This document shows positions 16,795 through 25,023 of a DNA stretch of 64,000 nucleotides, piece by piece. The stretch's first letter is position 1. Each line of letters starts with the position of its first letter. The stretch is from Flavobacterium tegetincola DSM 22377 (GTDB taxonomy: Bacteria > Bacteroidota > Bacteroidia > Flavobacteriales > Flavobacteriaceae). The notes below the pieces were generated by a model that made no database searches, was not told the origin of the DNA, and saw only the letters and a program-made list of their open reading frames with translations. Position numbers and translations under genes: made by a program. The stretch is taken from contig NZ_KE384388.1 in NCBI RefSeq assembly GCF_000425485.1, forward strand, positions 1 to 64,000, written 5' to 3'.

Positions 16795-18465
16795 TTATAA
16801 AGTGGCTCTACCTTCTCTTCTTCTCTTCAAGAACGCAAAGTAAACAAGCGCGCTGATAAACAGAAACAATGCAATTAGTAGCAATCGGGCAAAGTTTAAA
16901 TACATCATTCGTTCTTCTAATTGACTGATGATCATTGGGTCTGTTGCAGCTAAAATTTGTTCTTTAATTCCTGCATGCATAATGGTTTTCACGATAGAAC
17001 CGTTGTCTAAAGTCCATCCATTTCCAGACAGAAAACTTGAAACATTTCCAGACCAATCGTTATTTAAAGGTTTGAATAAAGAACCTAAAAATATGATGAT
17101 CAGCATTACAGGAGTAATGAATTTGATTATAAATTTGTAAATACCGGGTACTTGAATATCTGCACCACTGGTAATTTCTGCCCAACCTTTTTTCATTCCA
17201 AAAATCCAAGAAAATAAAATGGTTTCAAACATGGCAAAAACGACTAAACTAACGGTTCCTGCCCAATAATCGTATTCGTCAAAAACACCTTGTTGGAAGA
17301 ATAAAACCGTTGGCAATCCCATCACTAAAATTAGTAAGCCAAAGGACCATGCGCCTTTAGTTTGGTTCCAATTGAATTCGTCTCGCATAAAACCAATCCA
17401 CGGAGTTCCCATGGCCAATGATGAGGTAATTCCGGCAAAAAACAACAAGCCAAACCAAAATAATCCTGCAAACGCCGCTAAAACGGGACCCCATTGTTGA
17501 AATAAGTACGGCATGGTTTGAAACGCCATTCCAAATCCAGCATTTTCAATAACCCAGTCCAAACCTAAGTATCCAGCAGCAATTGGAATAACAATTAAGG
17601 ATCCTAAAACTACTTCTACAAATTCATTCATAAATCCTGCAGAAACAGCATTTAAGGCAATATCATCTTTGGAACTCATGTAAGCAGCATAGCAATGAAT
17701 CGTTCCCATTCCTACAGAAAGTGTAAAAAACATCTGTCCAGCCGCCGCCATCCATACTTTTAAATCTAAAATTGAATCGTACTGTGGAGTCCATAAAAAG
17801 TTAAGCCCGTCCCATGCATTGGCATCTGGAAATAATTCTGAAGCACCACTTGAACCTAAGGTTAAACCTCGAACGGCAAGAATAACTCCGAAAATAATTA
17901 GCAAAGGCATTCCAATTTTTGCAACACGTTCAATACCTTTTAAACCTTTTGACAATATAAAAGTGTTAAGAAGTAAACAAGCAATATAAAACACAACGGC
18001 TTCATACGGAATCCCGGTGCTTGACTTAGATATATCAACGTAATTATTGAAAAATTGCGCAATTCCGCTCTGACTCATTCCTTCAAAAGTCCCTGAAAGA
18101 GAATGATAAACATAAGACATGGTCCAGGATTCAATGTAGCAGTAATAAGCGGCAACCGCTACGTTGGTAAAGATTCCAAAAACACCAATGTATTTTAATA
18201 CACGACCTTTTACCATCGAATCTAAAATATAAGGCGTACTGTGGTTTCCAAATTTCCCACCAAATCTTCCCGAGGCCCACTCAATATAAAGAAGTGGAAT
18301 TCCCATTAATAGAAAACAAATTAGATAAGGAATGATAAAAGCACCACCTCCATTTTGTACTGCTTGAACGGGAAATCGAAGAAAGTTACCCAATCCTACT
18401 GCATTTCCAGCCATGGCCAGAATTAATCCCACCCTTGAGCCCCACGCTTGCTTATCTGTTGACAT
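16795..18465 (-). CDS. sodium-dependent NSS-family amino-acid transporter
   Basis: The 556-residue protein has twelve hydrophobic spans. Its start carries the NSS signature around the unwound TM1 (GLILAMAGNAVGLGNFLRFP), which holds the sodium and substrate sites, plus GGGAFIIPYL in TM2. Members of this family (LeuT, MhsT, MetP) take up amino acids with sodium. The MetS-like small gene downstream suggests methionine or alanine, but substrate is inference. A -7 box lies about 30 bases upstream. The gene is divergent from the tyrosine-breakdown genes. Confidence 0.93.
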   Translation of the reverse strand: MSTDKQAWGSRVGLILAMAGNAVGLGNFLRFPVQAVQNGGGAFIIPYLICFLLMGIPLLYIEWASGRFGGKFGNHSTPYILDSMVKGRVLKYIGVFGIFTNVAVAAYYCYIESWTMSYVYHSLSGTFEGMSQSGIAQFFNNYVDISKSSTGIPYEAVVFYIACLLLNTFILSKGLKGIERVAKIGMPLLIIFGVILAVRGLTLGSSGASELFPDANAWDGLNFLWTPQYDSILDLKVWMAAAGQMFFTLSVGMGTIHCYAAYMSSKDDIALNAVSAGFMNEFVEVVLGSLIVIPIAAGYLGLDWVIENAGFGMAFQTMPYLFQQWGPVLAAFAGLFWFGLLFFAGITSSLAMGTPWIGFMRDEFNWNQTKGAWSFGLLILVMGLPTVLFFQQGVFDEYDYWAGTVSLVVFAMFETILFSWIFGMKKGWAEITSGADIQVPGIYKFIIKFITPVMLIIIFLGSLFKPLNNDWSGNVSSFLSGNGWTLDNGSIVKTIMHAGIKEQILAATDPMIISQLEERMMYLNFARLLLIALFLFISALVYFAFLKRRREGRATL

Positions 18466-18863
18466 ATTTTGGTTTTCAAATTGTTAATGAAAACCAAAGA
18501 TAAAAAAACAATTGGAAAAAGATTTAAAATCAAAAAAAACCTTGCAAAATAGATAGAGTCACTACTATTTTAACAGTTAAAATACACTTCAAATAAAAGA
18601 TTCAAGTTAAGATTTTTGTATCAAAATTACTTAATAATGTTAGGAAAATAATTTGGCAATAAATTTTGTAGCGCATCGTGAACCAAAAAATTTAAAATTT
18701 TACGATATTTGTAGTTATGAAAACGACTTGGAAAGGATTATTGTCACATCTAAAATTTCTCATTAAGAGAAATCCAGAATGAAATTCAATTCGACAATTG
18801 GATAATTAGTAAGATAATTGTCTGATTATGAATTTATTTACCAAATTATCTAATTAAGAAATT
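18466..18863. promoter_or_regulatory. divergent promoter region between the NSS transporter and hmgA
   Basis: On the minus strand TATCTTTG (18495-18502) is a good -7 box for the transporter gene. On the plus strand GATATTTGTAG near 18705-18715 is a likely promoter whose transcript would begin near the 21-codon ORF at 18717. GACAATT (18792-18798) and AATTGTC (18814-18820) form an inverted repeat shortly before hmgA that could be an operator. Confidence 0.55.
18717..18782 (+). CDS. possible 21-residue leader peptide upstream of hmgA
   Basis: A short frame encodes MKTTWKGLLSHLKFLIKRNP plus Glu. It begins directly after a promoter-like sequence and is basic and amphipathic. It lies 81 bases before hmgA. 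It may be a real small protein, a leader peptide, or chance. Only conservation could decide. Confidence 0.25.
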   Translation: MKTTWKGLLSHLKFLIKRNPE

Positions 18864-20021
18864 ATGCCAATATATCATAAATTAGGAAACTTTCCACAGA
18901 AAAGACATACGCAGTTTGAGAAGCCAGATGGCGGATTGTACTATGAACAACTTTTTGGAACAGAAGGTTTTAGCGGTCATTCTTCGCTTTTGTATCATGT
19001 GCATCGCCCTACTCAAGTAAAGGAAATTCTATCCTCAACTAGTGTAGAGCCAAAAATTGCCATCGGAAAAAACATCAAATCTTTACTATTAAAAGGTTTT
19101 GAATTAAAACCCGAAAGTGATTTTCTTGACAGCCGAAAAGCAATGCTAGTCAACCGCGACTGCGTAATAGGTCTTGCAGCTCCAAAAAAATCTTTACGCG
19201 AATATTTCTATAAAAATGCCGATGCCGATGAAATGATTTTCATCCACAAAGGAACAGGAACACTTCGAACCATGATGGGAAATATTCCTTTCGAATACGG
19301 AGATTATTTAATTGTTCCACGCGGAATTATTTACCAAATCGATTTTGATACCGAAGATAACCGCCTTTTTTACGTCGAATCTTTCGCACCATTTTATACC
19401 CCAAAAAGATATAAAAACGAATCAGGTCAGCATTTAGAGCATTCTCCTTTTTGCGAGAGAGACTTTAAATTGCCAACCGAATTGGAAACACACGATGAAA
19501 AAGGCGACTTTCTTATCAAGATGAAAAAAGAAGGCATGTTGCACGAAGTGGTTTATGCTACACATCCATTTGATGTCGTAGGTTGGGACGGTTATAACTT
19601 TCCATATGCTTTTAGCATTCACAATTTTGAACCAATTACAGGTCGTGTACATTTACCACCACCCATTCATCAAACCTTTGAAACGTCTACATTTGTAGTA
19701 TGTTCATTCGTTCCACGTTTGTACGATTACCATCCAAAATCTATTCCAGCACCTTATAACCACAGTAATATCGACAGTGATGAGGTACTTTATTATGTAG
19801 ATGGCGATTTTATGTCTCGAAATAATATCGAGCAAGGTCACATCACTTTGCATCCCAAAGGAATTCCGCACGGTCCAGCTCCTGGGGCAATGGAACGAAG
19901 CATTGGCCACACCGGAACCGAAGAATTAGCCGTTATGGTCGATACGTTCCGTCCCTTAATGGTTACCGAAGAAGCAATGGGACTTGATGATGGAAAATAT
20001 TATAAATCTTGGGTCGAATAA
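18864..20021 (+). CDS. hmgA: homogentisate 1,2-dioxygenase
   Basis: The enzyme opens the ring of homogentisate to maleylacetoacetate in tyrosine breakdown. The 385-residue cupin protein is shorter than proteobacterial HmgA (about 430) but matches the compact Bacteroidetes form. The C-terminal iron-binding region is visible: YNHSNIDSDEVLYYVDGDF supplies His and an acidic ligand, and HPKGIPHGPAPG the second His. The next gene is HPPD, which makes homogentisate, so the two form a pathway pair. A 163-base gap with a dispersed hairpin repeat lies between them. Confidence 0.9.
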   Translation: MPIYHKLGNFPQKRHTQFEKPDGGLYYEQLFGTEGFSGHSSLLYHVHRPTQVKEILSSTSVEPKIAIGKNIKSLLLKGFELKPESDFLDSRKAMLVNRDCVIGLAAPKKSLREYFYKNADADEMIFIHKGTGTLRTMMGNIPFEYGDYLIVPRGIIYQIDFDTEDNRLFYVESFAPFYTPKRYKNESGQHLEHSPFCERDFKLPTELETHDEKGDFLIKMKKEGMLHEVVYATHPFDVVGWDGYNFPYAFSIHNFEPITGRVHLPPPIHQTFETSTFVVCSFVPRLYDYHPKSIPAPYNHSNIDSDEVLYYVDGDFMSRNNIEQGHITLHPKGIPHGPAPGAMERSIGHTGTEELAVMVDTFRPLMVTEEAMGLDDGKYYKSWVE

Positions 20022-20050
20022 ACATTAGGAGCGAATGGCTCGGGCTTTTT

Positions 20051-20124
20051 GGGCAATCCTTATTCCCGCCTTCCTTCCACATCTCCCGCGAAAAATGGGA
20101 GGATGTTCCCACCAGTCGGGGCTA
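20051..20124. repeat. dispersed hairpin repeat, copy A
   Basis: This copy shares TATTCCCGCC, a central hairpin and GTCGGGGCT with copy B at 58970-59053. The hairpin here is ACATCTCCC (20079-20087) with GGGAGGATGT (20097-20106). Copy B keeps the pairing with different bases, so structure is conserved. Confidence 0.8.
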
Positions 20125-20184
20125 TTAAATTAAATCATAAACACTCTTAAAATAAAAAAGAGTTATAAAAAAAATACAATTACA

Positions 20185-21345
20185 ATGTCAAAAGAAATTA
20201 AAAACGTAGAATACGGATTAGAAAAAATATTTGAAGGAGCTCAAGATTTCTTACCACTTTTAGGTACAGACTACGTAGAGTTTTATGTAGGAAACGCAAA
20301 ACAAGCAGCTCACTTTTATAAAACAGCTTTCGGATTTCAATCCCATGCTTATGCAGGATTAGAAACTGGAGTTCGTGACAGAGCTTCTTATGTTTTGAAA
20401 CAAGACAAAATCCGTTTGGTATTAACAACGGCTTTAAAAAGCGATTCCCCAATTGGAGAACACGTAAAAAAACATGGAGATGGTGTAAAAATCGTTGCAC
20501 TTTGGGTAGAAGATGCTCGTTCAGCTTATGAAGAAACCATGAAACGTGGTGCAAAATCCTACATGGAACCAACGGTAGAAACGGATGAAAACGGAGAAGT
20601 AGTTCGTGCTGGAATTTACACCTACGGAGAAACAGTTCACATGTTTGTAGAACGTAAAAACTATAATGGGGAATTTTTGCCAGGCTACAAAAAATGGGAA
20701 TCCGATTACAACCCAAAACCAGTTGGATTAAAATACATTGACCACATGGTTGGAAATGTAGGTTGGAACGAAATGGATACTTGGGTAAAATGGTATGAAG
20801 ATGTGATGGGATTTGTGAATTTCCTTTCATTCGACGACAAACAGATTACTACAGAATATTCTGCATTAATGTCCAAAGTAATGTCTAATGGTAATGGAAG
20901 AATTAAATTCCCTATCAACGAACCAGCAGAAGGTAAAAAGAGATCTCAAATTGAAGAATACTTGGATTTTTACGAAGGTTCAGGAATTCAGCACATTGCT
21001 GTAGCTACAGACGATATTTTAACAACCGTTGCAGATATGCGTTCTCGTGGAATTGAATTTTTAAGTACACCTCCACAAGCTTATTATGATGCAGTGCCGT
21101 TTCGTTTAGAAGCACATAATCATAAATTAAAAGAAGATATCGATAAATTGATGAGCCTTGGAATTATGATTGATGCAGATGAAGAAGGGTATTTATTGCA
21201 AATTTTCACAAAACCAGTAGAAGATCGTCCAACGTTGTTTTTTGAAGTAATTCAAAGAATGGGAGCGCGTGGTTTTGGAGCAGGAAACTTTAAAGCTCTA
21301 TTTGAATCTATCGAAAGAGAACAAGAAAAAAGAGGAACTTTATAA
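20185..21345 (+). CDS. hpd: 4-hydroxyphenylpyruvate dioxygenase
   Basis: The enzyme converts 4-hydroxyphenylpyruvate to homogentisate using iron(II) and oxygen. The 386-residue protein has two VOC-fold halves. The three iron ligands fall at the expected places in the C-terminal half: His187 (YIDHMVG), His270 (GIQHIAVA) and Glu354 (FFEVIQRMG). The C-terminal GFGAGNFKALFESIE is a strong family signature and forms the lid helix over the active site. It follows hmgA and ends in a strong terminator. Confidence 0.96.
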   Translation: MSKEIKNVEYGLEKIFEGAQDFLPLLGTDYVEFYVGNAKQAAHFYKTAFGFQSHAYAGLETGVRDRASYVLKQDKIRLVLTTALKSDSPIGEHVKKHGDGVKIVALWVEDARSAYEETMKRGAKSYMEPTVETDENGEVVRAGIYTYGETVHMFVERKNYNGEFLPGYKKWESDYNPKPVGLKYIDHMVGNVGWNEMDTWVKWYEDVMGFVNFLSFDDKQITTEYSALMSKVMSNGNGRIKFPINEPAEGKKRSQIEEYLDFYEGSGIQHIAVATDDILTTVADMRSRGIEFLSTPPQAYYDAVPFRLEAHNHKLKEDIDKLMSLGIMIDADEEGYLLQIFTKPVEDRPTLFFEVIQRMGARGFGAGNFKALFESIEREQEKRGTL

Positions 21346-21372
21346 GTCCTTCAATAATTAATAGTTACATCT

Positions 21373-21407
21373 GATGCGATTCTTCTAAAGAATCGCATCT
21401 TTTTTTT
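21373..21407 (+). terminator. rho-independent terminator of the hmgA-hpd unit
   Basis: A perfect 12-bp stem (GATGCGATTCTT, 21373-21384 with 21388-21399), a 3-base loop and eight T. Confidence 0.95.
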
Positions 21408-21693
21408 GAAAAATTCGTATATTCATATTGTTTAAAATAAGTGCATGGTTTCATAGCGTTCAGGAAGGTGGGAGAACTTCCACTCTGAAAATTAAAAATT
21501 ATTCAGTAGATTTCGATTAAATTCATTAAATTAGCTCTAATAATTTTCATAAAAAGAATTGATTGAAAATGGAAGTTTACAATTCATTTAGAATATTTTA
21601 ACGATAAATTAATTTTTGAACTGTATTCAAGGGTATTTTTGTCAAATTATTGTTAAAGTCAATTTTTTTTATATTATATCGTAAAAGATAAAG
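21408..21693. other. AT-rich gap upstream of the putative small RNA
   Basis: No open frame of interest. A small hairpin (GGAAG/CTTCC, near 21461-21479) is present. The rest is long A/T tracts leading to the promoter of the small RNA. Confidence 0.5.
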
Positions 21694-21701
21694 TACTTTT
21701 G
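21694..21701 (+). promoter_or_regulatory. strong -7 box
   Basis: TACTTTTG followed by CA is a near-ideal Bacteroidetes -7 element. No gene starts for another 170 bases, and a terminator lies in between. Confidence 0.75.
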
Positions 21702-21706
21702 CACTC

Positions 21707-21818
21707 GAAAAATAAGGAGGGGTGGTTCCCTGCTGTTTTAATGTAAATTTTCATAATTTATAGTTTTTTGGTTGGTTAATAGCATAAAAGCTCAGTCATT
21801 TTTGACTGGGCTTTTTTG
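21707..21818 (+). ncRNA. putative small noncoding RNA (about 110 nt)
   Basis: The segment is bounded by the -7 box at 21694 and by a factor-independent terminator (AGCTCAGTC 21789-21797, GACTGGGCT 21804-21812, then six T). It contains a G-rich hairpin (AGGGG/UUCCCU, about 21717-21730) and no open frame. It sits between hpd and the DUF3108 gene. I cannot assign an Rfam family; the Flavobacteria-specific Flavo-1 class or a 6S-like RNA are possibilities I cannot test. A terminated leader of the DUF3108 gene is the alternative. Confidence 0.55.
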
Positions 21819-21869
21819 TTTTTATACATTTGGAACAAAAGTTGTATATTGTATTGAAAAAAGAAAGCT

Positions 21870-22643
21870 ATGAATAAGATTTTAATATTTGCACTGTTTT
21901 TAATGACGGTCAGTTTTGTTCCTCAAAAGGAACGTGCCTTTAAAGAAGGCGAATGGTTTAAGTTCAGAATTCACTACGGAATTGTCAATGCAGGTTATGC
22001 TACAATGGAAGTTAAAGAAGCTGTAAAGAACAATAAGAAAGTGTATCATGCCATTGGACGAGGATACACCACAGGAATGACTAAGTTTTTCTTTAAAGTG
22101 GATGATGATTATGAAAGTTATTTTGATAAAGGAACAGGAAACCCTTACCAGTTTGTTAGAAAAATTGACGAAGGTGGTTATACTAAGAATCAGGAGGGAT
22201 TTTTCAATCAATCCAATAATACAGTAACGGTCAAAGATTATAAAAAGAAATCGGAAAAAAGTTTTATAGTTCCTGCCAATACACAAGATATATTATCAAC
22301 ATTTTATTATCTTCGTAACCACCCAGATATTGATAAAGTGAAAGTGGGAGAGTCCATCTCCATTGACATGTTTTTTGACGATGACACCACTAAATTTAAA
22401 TTAAAATACCTTGGTAACGAAGATATTAGCACAAAATTTGGAACAATTCCAACGATGATTTTTAGGCCTTATGTTCAAGCGGGTCGCGTTTTTAAAGAAC
22501 AGGAAAGTTTAACCGTTTGGATTTCTGATGACGACAATAAAATGCCAGTTAGAATAAAAGCGAGTTTAGCAGTAGGTTCTTTAAAGGCCGATTTAGAAGC
22601 TTTCAAAGGCTTGAAATATCCCTTTTCAGTAAAAGCAAAATAA
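21870..22643 (+). CDS. DUF3108 family exported protein
   Basis: The 257-residue protein has a signal peptide (MNKILIFALFLMTVSFVPQ) and a single beta-rich domain of the DUF3108 type, with FKEGEWFKFRIHYGIVNAGY at the start of the mature protein and the repeated-strand pattern (RIKASLAVGSLKADL) at the end. Function of the family is unknown; a periplasmic lipocalin-like beta-barrel fold is plausible. The stop codon is followed after one base by the next ATG, so it is translationally coupled with the tryptophan-dioxygenase-like gene. Confidence 0.85.
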   Translation: MNKILIFALFLMTVSFVPQKERAFKEGEWFKFRIHYGIVNAGYATMEVKEAVKNNKKVYHAIGRGYTTGMTKFFFKVDDDYESYFDKGTGNPYQFVRKIDEGGYTKNQEGFFNQSNNTVTVKDYKKKSEKSFIVPANTQDILSTFYYLRNHPDIDKVKVGESISIDMFFDDDTTKFKLKYLGNEDISTKFGTIPTMIFRPYVQAGRVFKEQESLTVWISDDDNKMPVRIKASLAVGSLKADLEAFKGLKYPFSVKAK

Positions 22644-22644
22644 A

Positions 22645-23562
22645 ATGATTACAGCGCAACGCGAGGATTTATTAAATAAATTAGAAGAAAAATATAAAAC
22701 TGTTGGTCAAAAAACAGACGTACATTTGGAAGGATTGTTATGGTCCAAACCAATGACGTACTGGGATTATGTACAAACGGATGCTTTGTTGAACCTTCAG
22801 GTGCAACGGACCACGTTACCAGACGAAATGGTGTTTATAATGTATCATCAAGTAAACGAGCTTCTATTTAAAATGATTTTATGGGAAATGAAGCAGTTGT
22901 GTCACAGCGATAAACCAGATCCTACTTATTTTGCTGAGAAGTTGATGCGAATCAGTCGTTACTTTGACATGTTGACCACTTCCTTTGATATTATGGGAGA
23001 CGGAATGAGCATTGATCAATACATGAAATTCCGTAACACATTGACTCCAGCAAGTGGATTTCAAAGTGCACAATACCGATTGATTGAATTTTCATCCACG
23101 GATTTAATTAACTTGATTGACAATCGTTTTAGAACCTCAATTGATCGTGATACTTCTTTTACACATGCATTTGAACACTTGTATTGGCAGGCTGCTGGTA
23201 AAAATCATGCTACTGGCGAGAAATCGTTCTTATTGTTAGAATTTGAGAAGAAATATAAAGCCGAATTTCTCCGCCATATGGAAGAATACAATTCGATTAA
23301 TGTTTGGCAAAAATTTAAAAGTTTACCCGAAGAAGGTCAGAAAGATCCTGAATTAATCCGAACGATGCGACACTTTGATCATACCGTAAATATTACATGG
23401 GTTATGGGTCATTTGAATGCTGCACGAAAATACATCGGCGACGGAGATGCAACCGGTGGAAGCGATTGGAAAAAATACATGCATCCCAAGTACCAACGTA
23501 GAATATTTTTCCCAGAACTTTGGAGTCATGAGGAACTAGAACATTGGGGCGAAGAACTATAG
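22645..23562 (+). CDS. tryptophan 2,3-dioxygenase family protein
   Basis: TDO is a heme enzyme that opens the indole ring of tryptophan to N-formylkynurenine. The 305-residue protein shows the family motifs: PMTYWDYVQTDALLNLQ, FIMYHQVNELLFKMIL with the distal His, FRNTLTPASGFQSAQYRLIE, and ATGGSDWKKYMHP near the C-terminus. Length agrees with bacterial TDOs (about 280-310). It lies one base after the DUF3108 gene and near hmgA/hpd, so an aromatic amino-acid breakdown cluster is likely, though other kynurenine-pathway genes are not in the window. Confidence 0.9.
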   Translation: MITAQREDLLNKLEEKYKTVGQKTDVHLEGLLWSKPMTYWDYVQTDALLNLQVQRTTLPDEMVFIMYHQVNELLFKMILWEMKQLCHSDKPDPTYFAEKLMRISRYFDMLTTSFDIMGDGMSIDQYMKFRNTLTPASGFQSAQYRLIEFSSTDLINLIDNRFRTSIDRDTSFTHAFEHLYWQAAGKNHATGEKSFLLLEFEKKYKAEFLRHMEEYNSINVWQKFKSLPEEGQKDPELIRTMRHFDHTVNITWVMGHLNAARKYIGDGDATGGSDWKKYMHPKYQRRIFFPELWSHEELEHWGEEL

Positions 23563-23585
23563 ACTAACTGCATAAAAAAATACTT

Positions 23586-24821
23586 TTGAAAAGACTATCA
23601 TCCTTATTGTTACTGCTTGTTTTAGTAGTGGCTTGTAACGAAAAAGAAGAGAAAAAAGAAGTTATTCCAATAAAAAAGCCAGATCCAATAGTGTTGGAAT
23701 TTGGTTTCAAACTTAATGATTACGACGTGGTTCGAGATACCATTGAAAGTGGTGATACCTTTGGAAGTATCTTAGCTACACAAAATTTGGGAACGAATGA
23801 AGAACATGAAATAACCGAAAAAGTTCGTGATTCTTTTAATTTGAGGAACATTAGAGTAGGTAAAGCTTTTACGATGTTGCGTACCAAAGATTCTGCAAAA
23901 GTGTTGAAGGCATTTATATATAAGTCCGATATTTCTCATTACTATGTGGTAGATTTGCGTGATTCTACTCGCGCTTATAAAAGGCAACTACCCATTACCA
24001 TCAAGCGAAGAACTATTGCTACAGAAATTGATGGATCACTTTCTGCTACATTGCACCAAGCGGGTGTACAGCCTTCTTTAGCCCAAAATTTAGCGGATAT
24101 TTATGCGTATTCCGTCGATTTCTTTAAGATTCAAAAAGGAGATCGCTTTGCAGTTACGTTTAATGAAAAGTACATTAACGATACCATTTATGCAGGTGTA
24201 GAAAGTCTGGAAGCGTCCTTCTTTGTGCACAAAGGAAAAAAGATTTATGCTTTTCCATTTAAACAAGATCCAGAAGCTCGTCGTGTTGATTTTTATGATG
24301 AAGAAGGTAAGGTGTTAAAAAATATGTTTTTAAAAGCACCTTTAAAATTTGGTTATAGAATTTCATCTAAATTCTCAAAAAACAGATTTCATCCCGTTCA
24401 GAAAAGATTTAAAGCGCATAAAGGAACGGATTACGCCGCGGCTACTGGTACACCAATCGTAAGTACCGCATCTGGAGTAGTGGAACGAACTGGATACACT
24501 GCTGGAAACGGAAATTACGTAAAAGTGAAGCATAACAGCACGTATTCTACACAGTATTTACACATGTCTAAGATTCTAGTTCGCAACGGTCAACGTGTTT
24601 CTCAAGGTGAAGTTATTGGAAAAGTGGGTAGTACCGGATTAGCAACTGGACCTCACGTGTGTTACCGCTTCTGGAAAAATGGTGTTCAAGTGGATGCTTT
24701 GGCGCAAAAATTACCCAATTCAGAACCTATGAATGCTAAATTTAAACCTAGATTCATGAAGGAAATGGAACCATTGAAAAGGGAATTGGACAGTACAGCG
24801 CGTGTAAGATTTAAAGATTAA
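23586..24821 (+). CDS. M23-family peptidoglycan peptidase, lipoprotein, TTG start
   Basis: The 411-residue protein starts at a TTG; no ATG lies nearby, and only this start gives the lipoprotein signal peptide (KRLSSLLLLLVLVVACNE). Residues about 50-250 form an OapA/LysM-like N-terminal region (VVRDTIESGDTFGSILA). The M23 domain follows: HKGTDYAAATGTP gives the zinc-binding HxxxD, YLHMSK the central His, and GPHVCYRFW stands where GPHLHFE normally is, so the last zinc-binding His is a Cys. It is probably a cell-wall endopeptidase at the outer membrane. The TTG overlaps a TACTTTTG sequence that looks like a -7 box. Confidence 0.88.
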   Translation: MKRLSSLLLLLVLVVACNEKEEKKEVIPIKKPDPIVLEFGFKLNDYDVVRDTIESGDTFGSILATQNLGTNEEHEITEKVRDSFNLRNIRVGKAFTMLRTKDSAKVLKAFIYKSDISHYYVVDLRDSTRAYKRQLPITIKRRTIATEIDGSLSATLHQAGVQPSLAQNLADIYAYSVDFFKIQKGDRFAVTFNEKYINDTIYAGVESLEASFFVHKGKKIYAFPFKQDPEARRVDFYDEEGKVLKNMFLKAPLKFGYRISSKFSKNRFHPVQKRFKAHKGTDYAAATGTPIVSTASGVVERTGYTAGNGNYVKVKHNSTYSTQYLHMSKILVRNGQRVSQGEVIGKVGSTGLATGPHVCYRFWKNGVQVDALAQKLPNSEPMNAKFKPRFMKEMEPLKRELDSTARVRFKD

Positions 24822-25023
24822 TCTTTTTAAAGACCATTTTTTTCTAGCCGTCTTACTTTTTATCCTTTTGCAACATTTTCCTTTTGGGAAATAAATTTTA
24901 TTTTCAAAAGTTAGTCTTCACTATTGTCTCTGGAAATGAGCTGTCGCTTTTTTGTAATGAATATTTATTTTCATTGAGATGAAAAAATATAAATTTGAAT
25001 CTTATTATTTTAAAAAAATCAAC

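Noticed and set aside
20198..20830. 210-codon minus-strand frame inside hpd
   Set aside because: It is an artefact of codon bias in hpd; its His/Leu/Phe-rich composition does not look like a protein, and hpd is intact.
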